Below are positions 8,714 through 17,855 of a DNA stretch of 64,000 nucleotides, one piece after another. The notes under the pieces were generated by a model, which was not told the origin of the DNA, did not search any database, and saw only the letters and a program-made list of their open reading frames with translations. Source of the DNA: Allopusillimonas ginsengisoli. GTDB taxonomy: Bacteria > Pseudomonadota > Gammaproteobacteria > Burkholderiales > Burkholderiaceae_B. The DNA is taken from NCBI RefSeq assembly GCF_004153455.1, contig NZ_SDQE01000005.1, positions 62,001 to 126,000 of the forward strand, given 5' to 3'. Each line of letters starts with the position of its first letter. Positions within the stretch are counted from its first letter, which is position 1. A program made the position numbers and the translations under genes.

Positions 8714-11700
8714 ATGGGAAAACGCGTCGCGGTAGTCGGGCTATCTTTTCGGCTGCCAGGTACAAGTGCCGAACATTATTGGTCCGATCTGCTCGCCGGC
8801 AAGAATCTCATCACTCAAGTCGATACACAGCGATGGTTGCCCGACACTTATTTGCATCCCGGAAAATCCCATCCCGGCACGTCCTACACCTTTGCGGCAG
8901 GCTCCATCACCGACGCCCTGGCGTTCGATGCCGATTTCTTTGGCATATCGCCGCGCGAAGCCGCCTTTATGGACCCTCAGCAGCGCTTGCTTCTGGAGAT
9001 GTCCTGGGAAGCAATCGAACATGCAGGCATACCGGCTGACCAGCTTCAAGGCAGTGATTGTGGCGTGCACATTGGTCTTTCGTCGGTAGACTATCTGCAT
9101 CGCCTTGTCGACGACCCAGGCCTGGCGGATGCATCCATATCCACCGGCAATACTGCCAGCATTGCGGCGAATCGAATCTCCTATTACTTCGATTTGCGTG
9201 GTCCGAGCATGGCCATCGATACCGCGTGTTCGTCTTCACTGGTTGCTTTCCACCAGGCTTGCCAAGCCATACGCAGCGAGGAAACCCGTTTTGCCATTGC
9301 AGGCGGAATCAGCCTGCACTTTCACCCGTTTGGCTTCGTAGGCTTTTCCAAAGCCACCATGCTGTCACCCAGCGGGAAAAGCCATGTGTTTGATGAACGA
9401 TGCGATGGTTATGTTCGTGCCGAAGGAGGCGGCGTCTTTCTACTGAAGAATTATGCACAGGCGCTCGCGGACGGCGATCGAATCCTGGCAGTCGTTGCCG
9501 CATCAGGCGTCAACACGGATGGCCGAAAGAACGGTTTGACAGTACCCAGATGCACCGCCCAGACGGAGCTCATGCGCCAGACAATAGCCCAGGCGGGTCT
9601 CACAGCGGACGAGCTGGACTACGTGGAAGCGCACGGAACCGGAACGCCCGTCGGAGACCCCATAGAAGCGCGTGCGATCGGCATGGCTTTGGGGCAGCCG
9701 CGTGCTGCGGGGCCGTTACCAATAGGTTCGGTAAAGAGCAATATGGGGCACCTGGAAACCGCTTCTGGCGTTGCCGGGCTCGTCAAAGCCATTCATAGCC
9801 TGCAACACCGCATGGTGCCAGCCACCATCGGCATCGAGCAGCCCAATCCCAACCTTTTGCTTGCCGACTGGAATATAGAACTCGTCACGCGCAATATGCT
9901 GCTTAAACCGGAAGGCACACTAAACATAGGCGTGAATTCATTCGGCTTTGGTGGCGCCAATGCCCACGTTATTCTGCAAAGCGCTGAACAGCGCCATGCG
10001 CCTGCGCAAGACACACTCAAGAATGAGCATACGTGCTGCCCCCTGATTGTCTCTTCCAGAACCAAACACGGCCTCAAGGCGAACGCATCGGCACTGGCTT
10101 CATACTTGCGCAGACATCCCGGTTTGAATATTCATGATGTGGCTTGGCACAGCGCGTTCCGGCGCACATGGCATGAACACAGGGCGATCGTCGCGGCACA
10201 GAGCAGCGCAGAGGCTGCGATTGCGCTGGAAAGCATTGCACAAGACGATGATCAACCCAACGCCACGATAGACACCGCTCTGGAAAACGCAAGCGGACCC
10301 GTATTCGTCTATTCCGGCAACGGCTCGCAATGGGAAGGTATGGGCGTGGCGCTGTTGCAGCATCCGGTCTTCTCCGACGCCATCGATGAGGTAGACCGTC
10401 ATTTTCAAGCACGCACAGGCTATTCCCTGCGCAATGACCTTTTTGTCTGCTGCGAGCCGAGCCGCTATGCGCATACAGACGCAGCGCAACCCGCCCTCTT
10501 CGCGCTGCAAGTAGGCATCACCCTGATGCTGCGGGCAAACGGCATTGTGCCGCTGGCGGTGGTTGGCCACAGTGTCGGAGAAGTCGCGGCTGCCTGGGCT
10601 TGCGGAGCGCTGTCTCTGGAACAAGCGGTCGACGTCATCGTGCACCGCAGTCGTCAACAGGAAACCACGAAAGGTCTGGGCCGGATGACTGCGGTTGGCC
10701 TGGGCGCGCGTGAAATGGCCGCATTGCTGGAAACACTGGGGCCAGACCTACAGGTGTGCATCGCATGCGAAAACAGCCCTCATGGCTGCACGCTGGCCGG
10801 TCCGCTGACTGCGCTGGAGGCCGTCGAGCAACACCTGGCCGCGCGTAATATACGCAGCCGACAACTGGATCTGGACTACGCCTTCCACAGCCCTGCGATG
10901 GACGCCACCGAGCAAGCCTTGTTGCATGCGCTGTCCGAACTGACTCCGGGGCCAGCCCAAACAACCATGATATCCACTGTGACGGGTGCGCCGATTCAAG
11001 GCACAGCGCTGCACAACACTTATTGGTGGCACAATATTCGACATCCTGTAAGGTTCGAGCAGGCAATAGGCAGGCTGTTGGATCAGACAGCTAACCTTTT
11101 TGTCGAGATAGGACCTCATCCTGTTCTTTCTGGCTATATACGCGAAGCGCTCGCGGCCAGAGACCAACAAGGACGCATCATTGCCACCCTCAAGCGGCTC
11201 GACGGACGGCCGGAACTGATACAGAACGCCGCTCACAGAGTGTTGTTGGCCGGCACCGCCGAAAACTGGAAGGCCTTTCGCTCTCCTGCGGGAAAGTTCA
11301 CAGACCTGCCCACCTACGTTTGGCAAAAGCACGAATACTGGCACCCTACTTCAGTTGAATCACCGCAGAGGCTCTTCCGACGCAAAGTGCATTACTTGCT
11401 CGGCTATCCCAGCGCGCATCAAGACAACCAATGGGAAAACCAGCTCGACACCCTTCTTTATCCCACACTGAGCGACCATTCCATTGGCGGCGCCGTTCTG
11501 TTCCCCGCGGCCGGCTACACAGAAGTCTTTATCGCCGCTGGGTTGCAGACATGTCCGGGCGAATACGTCGAGCTTGAAGACCTGTCCATCAGCACCCCTC
11601 TGCTACTGTCGACTGAACCCTCGATACGCATACGTACATGCCTGGACAGCACGGATGGCCGGTTAACGCTCGAAGGCAGGCCGCTTGCCGAGGCCAAGCC

Positions 11701-14700
11701 CTGGACGCTACATGCCTCGGCACGCTTACGGGTCGAACCCAGCAATCAATTGCTTCAAAATCGAACAGCCTCCCTTCCAACGCGCGAGGCGGATGGCACG
11801 GGGCACGAACACTACGCCCTTGCCGAGGCAATCGGTTTGGCATACGGCTCCGCCTACCAGACCATAGACAAATTCTGGTTTGAGGGTAACGACAGCGCCA
11901 TAGCGTCGTTGACCATGCCTGCCAGCATCATTGAAGAGGTAAGCGCCGGACAAGTACACCCAGCGCAACTGGACGCCGCCTTTCAGCTAGTCGTTCAGCT
12001 GTGCAAGAATGATCCTGACATTCCGCCAGGCATGGCGATGTTGCCCATCACTATCGAGCGCGCAGCATGGCGTGCAGGATGTGACGGGCCTGCGTATGCG
12101 CGGGCGTCCATTGTCTCTCGCCATGCCCGTTCGGTGCAGGCGCAGCTGAGCCTGCATGATCGCAAAGGCGGGCCTATCATCGTGCTCACTGGCGTGAGAT
12201 TCCGCCGTGCACGGCTAGGCAAGGCGGCCAGTGCATCATTTCGCTTTCTGGACTATGTTGCAACGCCTCGACCATTGGCGCACTGTGTGGCATCGCCAAA
12301 CGCCGTCATTGAGCGTGCTCCTGGATCACAGGCAGCCCACAGAAACCTGGTCGATGGCGACGCCTTGCAGGCTTCGCTGAAAGAATTTTCCCTGCAGGCC
12401 CGAAGCACAGGCATATTGTCACGCTATACCAAAGAGCTGAATCCGTTGCTGGGTTGTCTTGTGATCAGCTACGCGCGCCAAGCCCTGCTGAAACTGTCGG
12501 ACAACAGTGGACAGCTGGATCTCGACACTATCGCAACGCTGCGGCAAACGGGACCGGAAGCAAGCCTGTTGTTGGATTTTCTGCAGGAGCAGCTCATCCA
12601 GGACAGCGCCCTCTGTGTCGGCAACACAGGCTGGAGACTCATATCATCACAAGAAGAGGCGTCACCAGACGATCTTTGGCGAACCCTGCTGCGTGACTAT
12701 CCAGAATACACCCTGCCCATATTCGCCGTTGGTCGTTGTGGCATGCACATCGAACGGATACTGCGCGGCATCGGGCGGTGGGCAGATGGTTGCCCCAGCG
12801 AAGCATCCTGTGGCGCAATCTCGCGGCAGTTGCTGGGCACCAGGCTGCATGCAGACATAGCTGCCTTGTTGCGTCATGCCGTTGCGTCCGCTCAGGCCGC
12901 TTTGCCATTGGGTCAACGGCTAGGCATACTGGAAATCAGCGCACATGCGCCATGGTTCGGCCAGGGATGCTGCGCCAGCATCGATTTCGGAAGCGCCGAT
13001 TACACGTTTGCCAGCACCCGCCAGGATGCCATTGATACCGCACACGGCCTGCTCGATGCTTTTCCGGACGCCAACACGGTGCTGATCGAGACTGGCGCAT
13101 CCTCGCCCTACCCTCAAACGGGGAAGGCGAATCTCGTCATTTTGCTGGGAGACTTCCCTACCCGCTCAGAACTGCATGCAGCGCTGGATTACGTTCGCGA
13201 CAACATCGCAGCAGATGGAGAAGTCATCATCGCATCACTGCCCCCTTCGACATGGTGCGATTTTATCTGGGGAGCATTGGACAGGACGCGAGGCAAATGG
13301 GAGGCATGCCTGCACCCCTACGTTGCCTGGGAAGCCGCCTTGGCGCAGCGCGGATTCACGTGCAGGCCTGAACATCAACTGTCAGATAGCGCAGAGTGCG
13401 GCCCCTATATCATTTCAGCGCACCTTCTTGAGACCTCGCCACAGACGCAACAAACACTCGGGCACGAACCACGCGCTTCTGCCTCAACAAGCCTAGCCGA
13501 CAACGCCGAAACCTGGGCGTTGGTAACCGATGCTGGTGGCATATCTCGTCGACTGGCTGAACTGCTTCGTAACCAGTTGGCCGCGCCGTATCGGCATGTT
13601 CAACTGATTTGCCATGACGACCACACGGCAGTGGCGGACGCGCTGAGCAACGCCCACAAGTATTATCCCCTGCGCCATGTGATCATGCTGGCCGGCCTGA
13701 GCGCCAATCAGAACCCGCATACGTTGCCAGCAGGTGCTGCGTTGCTTGCACAACAGACAAAGCGCTGCGCATTGGCGGCAGGCGCTGTACGCGCTTGCGA
13801 TCAGATAGGCGCCCGGACAGACATATGGCTGATCACCGCAGGCGCAACCGCCTGCTTCATGCCGCCGACAGGACGAGTGCAGGATATTGTCACCACGGTT
13901 CCATTCGACGACGCCGCATTATGGGGCTATGCGCGCAGCCTGATGAACGAGACCCGGCACTGCACACTGCGCGCCATTGATCTCCCCTCGCAGTGGCCAG
14001 ACAGGCTGGAGACGACTGCCGCGCGGCTTCTGGCGGAGTTCAGCGCAGATGACAACGAGCAGGAGATCATGCTCACCGGCCATGGCGGACGCCTGGCGCC
14101 ACGCCTGCGCGAGCAACCAGGGCCGTGCACACCTCCAACAACTGCTCATCAGAGCCCTACCGCACATGCCTCATCGGTGACGGGATTGCGGCTAGGCTTC
14201 GAGCACGCAGGCCAGCTCCGCACGCTGCGCTGGGAAACCGTCAGCCTTGCCCACCCCGCTTCCGATGAAATCGAGGTCGCGGTAGAAGCCACTGGCCTGA
14301 ACTTTCGCGACGTCATGTATGCGATGGGAATGTTGTCAGACGAAGCTGTGGAGAATGGCTATGCCGGACCATCGCTCGGGCTTGAATTCGCCGGCCGTGT
14401 GTTGCGCACAGGCGATTCAGTCAAAGGGTTCGCACCAGGAGACCGCGTGCTGGGATTTGGCGCCCACAGCTTCGGCACGCATACCGTGGCAAAGGCGTTC
14501 GCGGCCGTGCCGATTCCGGACGGCATGACTGCGGAAGCGGCCGCCACCATCCCCAGCACCTTTTTTACCGCGTATTATGCCTTGCGTCACCTTGCCCGCC
14601 TTGAGCCGGGCGAGCGGCTGCTTATCCATGGCGCCGCAGGCGGTGTAGGCCTCGCAGCCATACAGATCGCCCAGCATGTTGGCGCCGAAATTCATGCGAC

Positions 14701-16453
14701 TGCGGGGTCTGAAGAAAAGCGTGATTTTCTTAAACTGTTGGGCATTCAGCATATCTACGACTCTCGCTCATTGTCATTTGCAGACCAGATTCTCGCCGCC
14801 ACGGCGGGCGCAGGTGTGGATGTTGTGCTGAACTCCCTGGCCGGGGAGGCTATCAATCGCAACCTGCGCGTTCTGAAACCATTGGGTCGCTTCCTGGAAC
14901 TGGGCAAGCGCGATTTCTACGAGAACACCCGCATTGGGCTGCGTCCATTTCGAAACAATATCAGCTACTTCGGCATCGACGCCGATCAGTTGATGTGTCT
15001 TCATCCCGCGCTGACACGCAGCCTGTTCAAACAGATGATGCAGCTGTTCCAAACAGGAACGCTTGCGCCACTCCCGCTGCGCAGCTTCGATGCCAATCAA
15101 GTGGTAGATGCTTTCCGGTATATGCAACAGGCACGTCAGATCGGAAAAGTCGTTGTGACCTACTACCAGCCCATACACGCGCCGCTGCGCGGCGCCGCAA
15201 GCCAAGGCGATACATTGTCGCTTTGCTCGGCGGCGAGCTATCTGGTTACCGGTGGCCTGGGCGGGTTTGGGCTTCGCACCGCGCAATGGTTGGCCGAGAA
15301 AGGCGCCCGTCATTTAATCCTGTTGAGCCGCCGTGGCACTAACGCGGACGAAGCGCAAACAGCCATGGCCGAGTTGACAGCACGCGGGGTCAACGTGCTT
15401 GCGTTAGCCTGCGACATCACCGATCGCCGCGCACTCGAAGCGGTGATCGAACAAACCAACGCCACAATGCCACCGTTGAAAGGTATCGTGCACGCGGCAG
15501 CCGTCTTCGAGGATGGTCTGGCGGAAACCATGACCCCTGAACAGATCGAACGTGTGCTGGCACCCAAAATTCTGGGCGCACTCCATCTTCATGAGCTTAC
15601 CTTGACAACGCCACTGGATTTTTTTGTTCTTTATGCTTCGGCCACCTCGCTGTTCGGCAATCCCGGTCAAAGCAATTATGTTGCGGCCAACACCTGGCTC
15701 GAAGCTATGGCGGGATATCGGCGGCACCAGGGGCTTCCGGCGCTGTGCGTTCGCTGGGGCGCGATCAGTGATGCCGGTTTTCTCGCCCGCAATGAGAAAA
15801 TCAAAGACGCCTTGTTGAACCGCATGGGTGGTACCGCCTTGCCATCATCCCGAGCATTGGAAATCCTGTCGAGCCTGCTGCAGGCCGACCGCTCTGGATT
15901 GGCTGTCATCGATATGGATTGGCGTCGCGTACAGCGCTACCTGCCCGTTGCCAGTACGCCGAAGTTCAGTGACTATGCCCGGCGCCATCAACATAGCTGG
16001 CAAGAAGCGCCTGACCAGGAACATCTTTCAGAACTGATCGCCTCAATGGACGACGCCGAACTGCTGCACTATGTTCAGGAAGCCGTAACCCAGGAGTTCG
16101 GAGACATCCTGCGTCTGCCCGCGACGCGCATCGATATCCATCGGTCAATTTTTGATATGGGCCTGGATTCCCTGCTTGGCGTCGAGTTGACACTGGCCCT
16201 GGAAACTCGATTTGGCGTGCGCATACCGGCCATGACCCTGGGCGAAACGCCGACGATTTCCGCCTTGTCCAAACGTTTGGCCGCCTTGCTGCGCGGTAAC
16301 GGCAATGAGCCGGACAACGCCGACGCTTTGCTACAACATACAAGCCATCTATTGCAGCAGCACGGCGATGGTTTGCAAGACGAGGAAAGACAGCAATTGA
16401 CGGACAACCTGACGTCTGCGCTGACCGACACTTCTCAACGCATCATTCAGTAA
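8714..16453 (+). CDS. FAS-like highly reducing type I polyketide synthase (RkpA/WcbR-type), single module
   Basis: Cytoplasmic multidomain enzyme building a reduced acyl chain. The 2579 residues show, in order: KS about 1-425 (Cys172 in DTACSSS, His307 in EAHGTG, His346); AT about 528-850 (Ser620 in GHSVG; specificity box YAFH at 722-725); DH about 890-1170 (His922, Asp1087); a degenerate methyltransferase region about 1230-1570; a structural KR half about 1590-1800; ER about 1825-2150 (HGAAGGVG at 1972-1979); KR about 2175-2420 (GGLGGFG, Ser2309, Tyr2322); ACP with Ser2486 in GLDSL. All reducing sites look intact, so full saturation is expected. There is no loading, thioesterase or condensation domain; release probably needs the next gene, 4 nt downstream. 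Domain order equals animal fatty-acid synthase minus the thioesterase. It resembles Sinorhizobium RkpA and Burkholderia WcbR of capsule loci; chain length and iteration are unknown. Confidence 0.9.
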   Translation: MGKRVAVVGLSFRLPGTSAEHYWSDLLAGKNLITQVDTQRWLPDTYLHPGKSHPGTSYTFAAGSITDALAFDADFFGISPREAAFMDPQQRLLLEMSWEAIEHAGIPADQLQGSDCGVHIGLSSVDYLHRLVDDPGLADASISTGNTASIAANRISYYFDLRGPSMAIDTACSSSLVAFHQACQAIRSEETRFAIAGGISLHFHPFGFVGFSKATMLSPSGKSHVFDERCDGYVRAEGGGVFLLKNYAQALADGDRILAVVAASGVNTDGRKNGLTVPRCTAQTELMRQTIAQAGLTADELDYVEAHGTGTPVGDPIEARAIGMALGQPRAAGPLPIGSVKSNMGHLETASGVAGLVKAIHSLQHRMVPATIGIEQPNPNLLLADWNIELVTRNMLLKPEGTLNIGVNSFGFGGANAHVILQSAEQRHAPAQDTLKNEHTCCPLIVSSRTKHGLKANASALASYLRRHPGLNIHDVAWHSAFRRTWHEHRAIVAAQSSAEAAIALESIAQDDDQPNATIDTALENASGPVFVYSGNGSQWEGMGVALLQHPVFSDAIDEVDRHFQARTGYSLRNDLFVCCEPSRYAHTDAAQPALFALQVGITLMLRANGIVPLAVVGHSVGEVAAAWACGALSLEQAVDVIVHRSRQQETTKGLGRMTAVGLGAREMAALLETLGPDLQVCIACENSPHGCTLAGPLTALEAVEQHLAARNIRSRQLDLDYAFHSPAMDATEQALLHALSELTPGPAQTTMISTVTGAPIQGTALHNTYWWHNIRHPVRFEQAIGRLLDQTANLFVEIGPHPVLSGYIREALAARDQQGRIIATLKRLDGRPELIQNAAHRVLLAGTAENWKAFRSPAGKFTDLPTYVWQKHEYWHPTSVESPQRLFRRKVHYLLGYPSAHQDNQWENQLDTLLYPTLSDHSIGGAVLFPAAGYTEVFIAAGLQTCPGEYVELEDLSISTPLLLSTEPSIRIRTCLDSTDGRLTLEGRPLAEAKPWTLHASARLRVEPSNQLLQNRTASLPTREADGTGHEHYALAEAIGLAYGSAYQTIDKFWFEGNDSAIASLTMPASIIEEVSAGQVHPAQLDAAFQLVVQLCKNDPDIPPGMAMLPITIERAAWRAGCDGPAYARASIVSRHARSVQAQLSLHDRKGGPIIVLTGVRFRRARLGKAASASFRFLDYVATPRPLAHCVASPNAVIERAPGSQAAHRNLVDGDALQASLKEFSLQARSTGILSRYTKELNPLLGCLVISYARQALLKLSDNSGQLDLDTIATLRQTGPEASLLLDFLQEQLIQDSALCVGNTGWRLISSQEEASPDDLWRTLLRDYPEYTLPIFAVGRCGMHIERILRGIGRWADGCPSEASCGAISRQLLGTRLHADIAALLRHAVASAQAALPLGQRLGILEISAHAPWFGQGCCASIDFGSADYTFASTRQDAIDTAHGLLDAFPDANTVLIETGASSPYPQTGKANLVILLGDFPTRSELHAALDYVRDNIAADGEVIIASLPPSTWCDFIWGALDRTRGKWEACLHPYVAWEAALAQRGFTCRPEHQLSDSAECGPYIISAHLLETSPQTQQTLGHEPRASASTSLADNAETWALVTDAGGISRRLAELLRNQLAAPYRHVQLICHDDHTAVADALSNAHKYYPLRHVIMLAGLSANQNPHTLPAGAALLAQQTKRCALAAGAVRACDQIGARTDIWLITAGATACFMPPTGRVQDIVTTVPFDDAALWGYARSLMNETRHCTLRAIDLPSQWPDRLETTAARLLAEFSADDNEQEIMLTGHGGRLAPRLREQPGPCTPPTTAHQSPTAHASSVTGLRLGFEHAGQLRTLRWETVSLAHPASDEIEVAVEATGLNFRDVMYAMGMLSDEAVENGYAGPSLGLEFAGRVLRTGDSVKGFAPGDRVLGFGAHSFGTHTVAKAFAAVPIPDGMTAEAAATIPSTFFTAYYALRHLARLEPGERLLIHGAAGGVGLAAIQIAQHVGAEIHATAGSEEKRDFLKLLGIQHIYDSRSLSFADQILAATAGAGVDVVLNSLAGEAINRNLRVLKPLGRFLELGKRDFYENTRIGLRPFRNNISYFGIDADQLMCLHPALTRSLFKQMMQLFQTGTLAPLPLRSFDANQVVDAFRYMQQARQIGKVVVTYYQPIHAPLRGAASQGDTLSLCSAASYLVTGGLGGFGLRTAQWLAEKGARHLILLSRRGTNADEAQTAMAELTARGVNVLALACDITDRRALEAVIEQTNATMPPLKGIVHAAAVFEDGLAETMTPEQIERVLAPKILGALHLHELTLTTPLDFFVLYASATSLFGNPGQSNYVAANTWLEAMAGYRRHQGLPALCVRWGAISDAGFLARNEKIKDALLNRMGGTALPSSRALEILSSLLQADRSGLAVIDMDWRRVQRYLPVASTPKFSDYARRHQHSWQEAPDQEHLSELIASMDDAELLHYVQEAVTQEFGDILRLPATRIDIHRSIFDMGLDSLLGVELTLALETRFGVRIPAMTLGETPTISALSKRLAALLRGNGNEPDNADALLQHTSHLLQQHGDGLQDEERQQLTDNLTSALTDTSQRIIQ

Positions 16454-16457
16454 CACC

Positions 16458-17855
16458 ATGCCGTCTGACGCCTCAAATTCTTTTGGCATTAGTGCGCAAT
16501 TGAAGAACAAACTGATTCAGAAATCACTTCAACGCAGGCTCAAAAGCCAGACACAGAACCTTTCGGATCACGGCATGCACGCAAGCCATCGCTTGCCCAG
16601 CCACGATCACGATCCGGCTTGGCGCAGTCCTGCACCTTCCATCGGTATACCCGCGGCGTACTACAGCTTCAGCGAAATGCCGGCATACCAGCAACTGCGC
16701 ATCATGCACGAAAGCGGCATGCGCCTGAAACTCGCAAACCCATTTTTCAAGGTGCACGAAGGCCTGGGAAGCGGTGAAACCGTCATCAATGGGCGTACGC
16801 TCATCAATTTTGCCTGCTACGATTATCTCGGCATGTCTGCCGATCACTGCGTGCAGACGGCAGCAAAGTCCGCCATCGACCGCTACGGAACCTCTGTGTC
16901 GGCAAGCCGTATTGTTGCTGGTGAACGCCCTGTTCACCGTGAACTTGAAGGCGCACTGGCCGCAATCTACGACACTGAAGACGCCATCGTTTTTGTGAGC
17001 GGTCATGCCACCAATGTCTCCGTGATCGGTCACTTGTTCGGGCCACGCGATCTGATACTGCACGACGAGTTCATCCACAACAGCGTGTTGATGGGTATCA
17101 AGCTGTCAGGCGCTCAGCGTCTGCCTTTTTCGCACAACGACTGGCAAGAAGTCGACCAGGTGCTGCAACGCCAGCGCCAGCAGTTCGAACGGGTTCTGAT
17201 CGTGATCGAAGGCCTGTACAGCATGGATGGCGACATTCCCGACCTGCCACGGTTTGTGGATATCAAAAGAAAGCATTGCACTTTCCTCATGGTCGATGAG
17301 GCGCACTCGTTCGGTGTACTGGGTGAAGAGGGGCATGGCATACGTACGCATTACGGTCTTAACGGCAGCGATATTGATATATGGATGGGCTCTTTAAGCA
17401 AAACACTTGCAGGTTGCGGCGGTTATATTGCGGGATCCACGGCATTGGTTGAACATCTGAAGTTTCTTGCGCCCGGCTTTCTGTACAGTGTCGGGATGGC
17501 GCCCCCGTTGGCTGCCGCATCGCTCGCGGCTTTGCAACGAATGAAGGAAGTGCCGGAACGTATCGTGCGACTGAAGAAAAACAGCCGGAGTTTCCTGGAA
17601 CGGGCCAAGGCAATTGGCGTGAACACCGGGCTGAGCGAAGGCCTCGCGGTCATACCAGTGATCACTGGCAACACCCTACAAGCCGTCAGGCTTTCTGATG
17701 CACTTTACCAGCAAGGCATCAATGTTCAACCCATCTTTTACCCTGCTGTGCCAGAAGCATCCGCCAGACTCAGATTCTTCATGAGCTGTCTGCACACTCA
17801 GGCCCAAATAGACTTCACCATTCAGACGCTCAAGTCTGCCATGCAGGCCATATAG
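16458..17855 (+). CDS. PLP-dependent alpha-oxoamine synthase family acyltransferase (RkpG/WcbT-like)
   Basis: Member of the family of 8-amino-7-oxononanoate synthase, 2-amino-3-ketobutyrate CoA ligase and serine palmitoyltransferase, which condense an amino acid with an acyl thioester and lose CO2. In the 465 residues: CYDYLGMS, YGTSVSASRIVAGERP, HDEFIHNS (His202, His207), EGLYSMDGDIPDL, VDEAHSFGVLG (Asp280, His283) and the PLP lysine Lys315 in GSLSKTLAG. About 95 residues precede the catalytic domain, more than in biotin or threonine enzymes, and could dock the upstream ACP. It starts 4 nt after the synthase, so it probably takes acyl-ACP as substrate. The amino acid used cannot be read from sequence. 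It is named by analogy with rkpG/wcbT; it is not a bioF, as no other biotin gene is near. Confidence 0.88.
   Translation: MPSDASNSFGISAQLKNKLIQKSLQRRLKSQTQNLSDHGMHASHRLPSHDHDPAWRSPAPSIGIPAAYYSFSEMPAYQQLRIMHESGMRLKLANPFFKVHEGLGSGETVINGRTLINFACYDYLGMSADHCVQTAAKSAIDRYGTSVSASRIVAGERPVHRELEGALAAIYDTEDAIVFVSGHATNVSVIGHLFGPRDLILHDEFIHNSVLMGIKLSGAQRLPFSHNDWQEVDQVLQRQRQQFERVLIVIEGLYSMDGDIPDLPRFVDIKRKHCTFLMVDEAHSFGVLGEEGHGIRTHYGLNGSDIDIWMGSLSKTLAGCGGYIAGSTALVEHLKFLAPGFLYSVGMAPPLAAASLAALQRMKEVPERIVRLKKNSRSFLERAKAIGVNTGLSEGLAVIPVITGNTLQAVRLSDALYQQGINVQPIFYPAVPEASARLRFFMSCLHTQAQIDFTIQTLKSAMQAI

Noticed and set aside
16458-17855. bioF (8-amino-7-oxononanoate synthase) for biotin
   Set aside because: No biotin genes nearby, a long N-terminal extension, and it directly follows a capsule-linked PKS.
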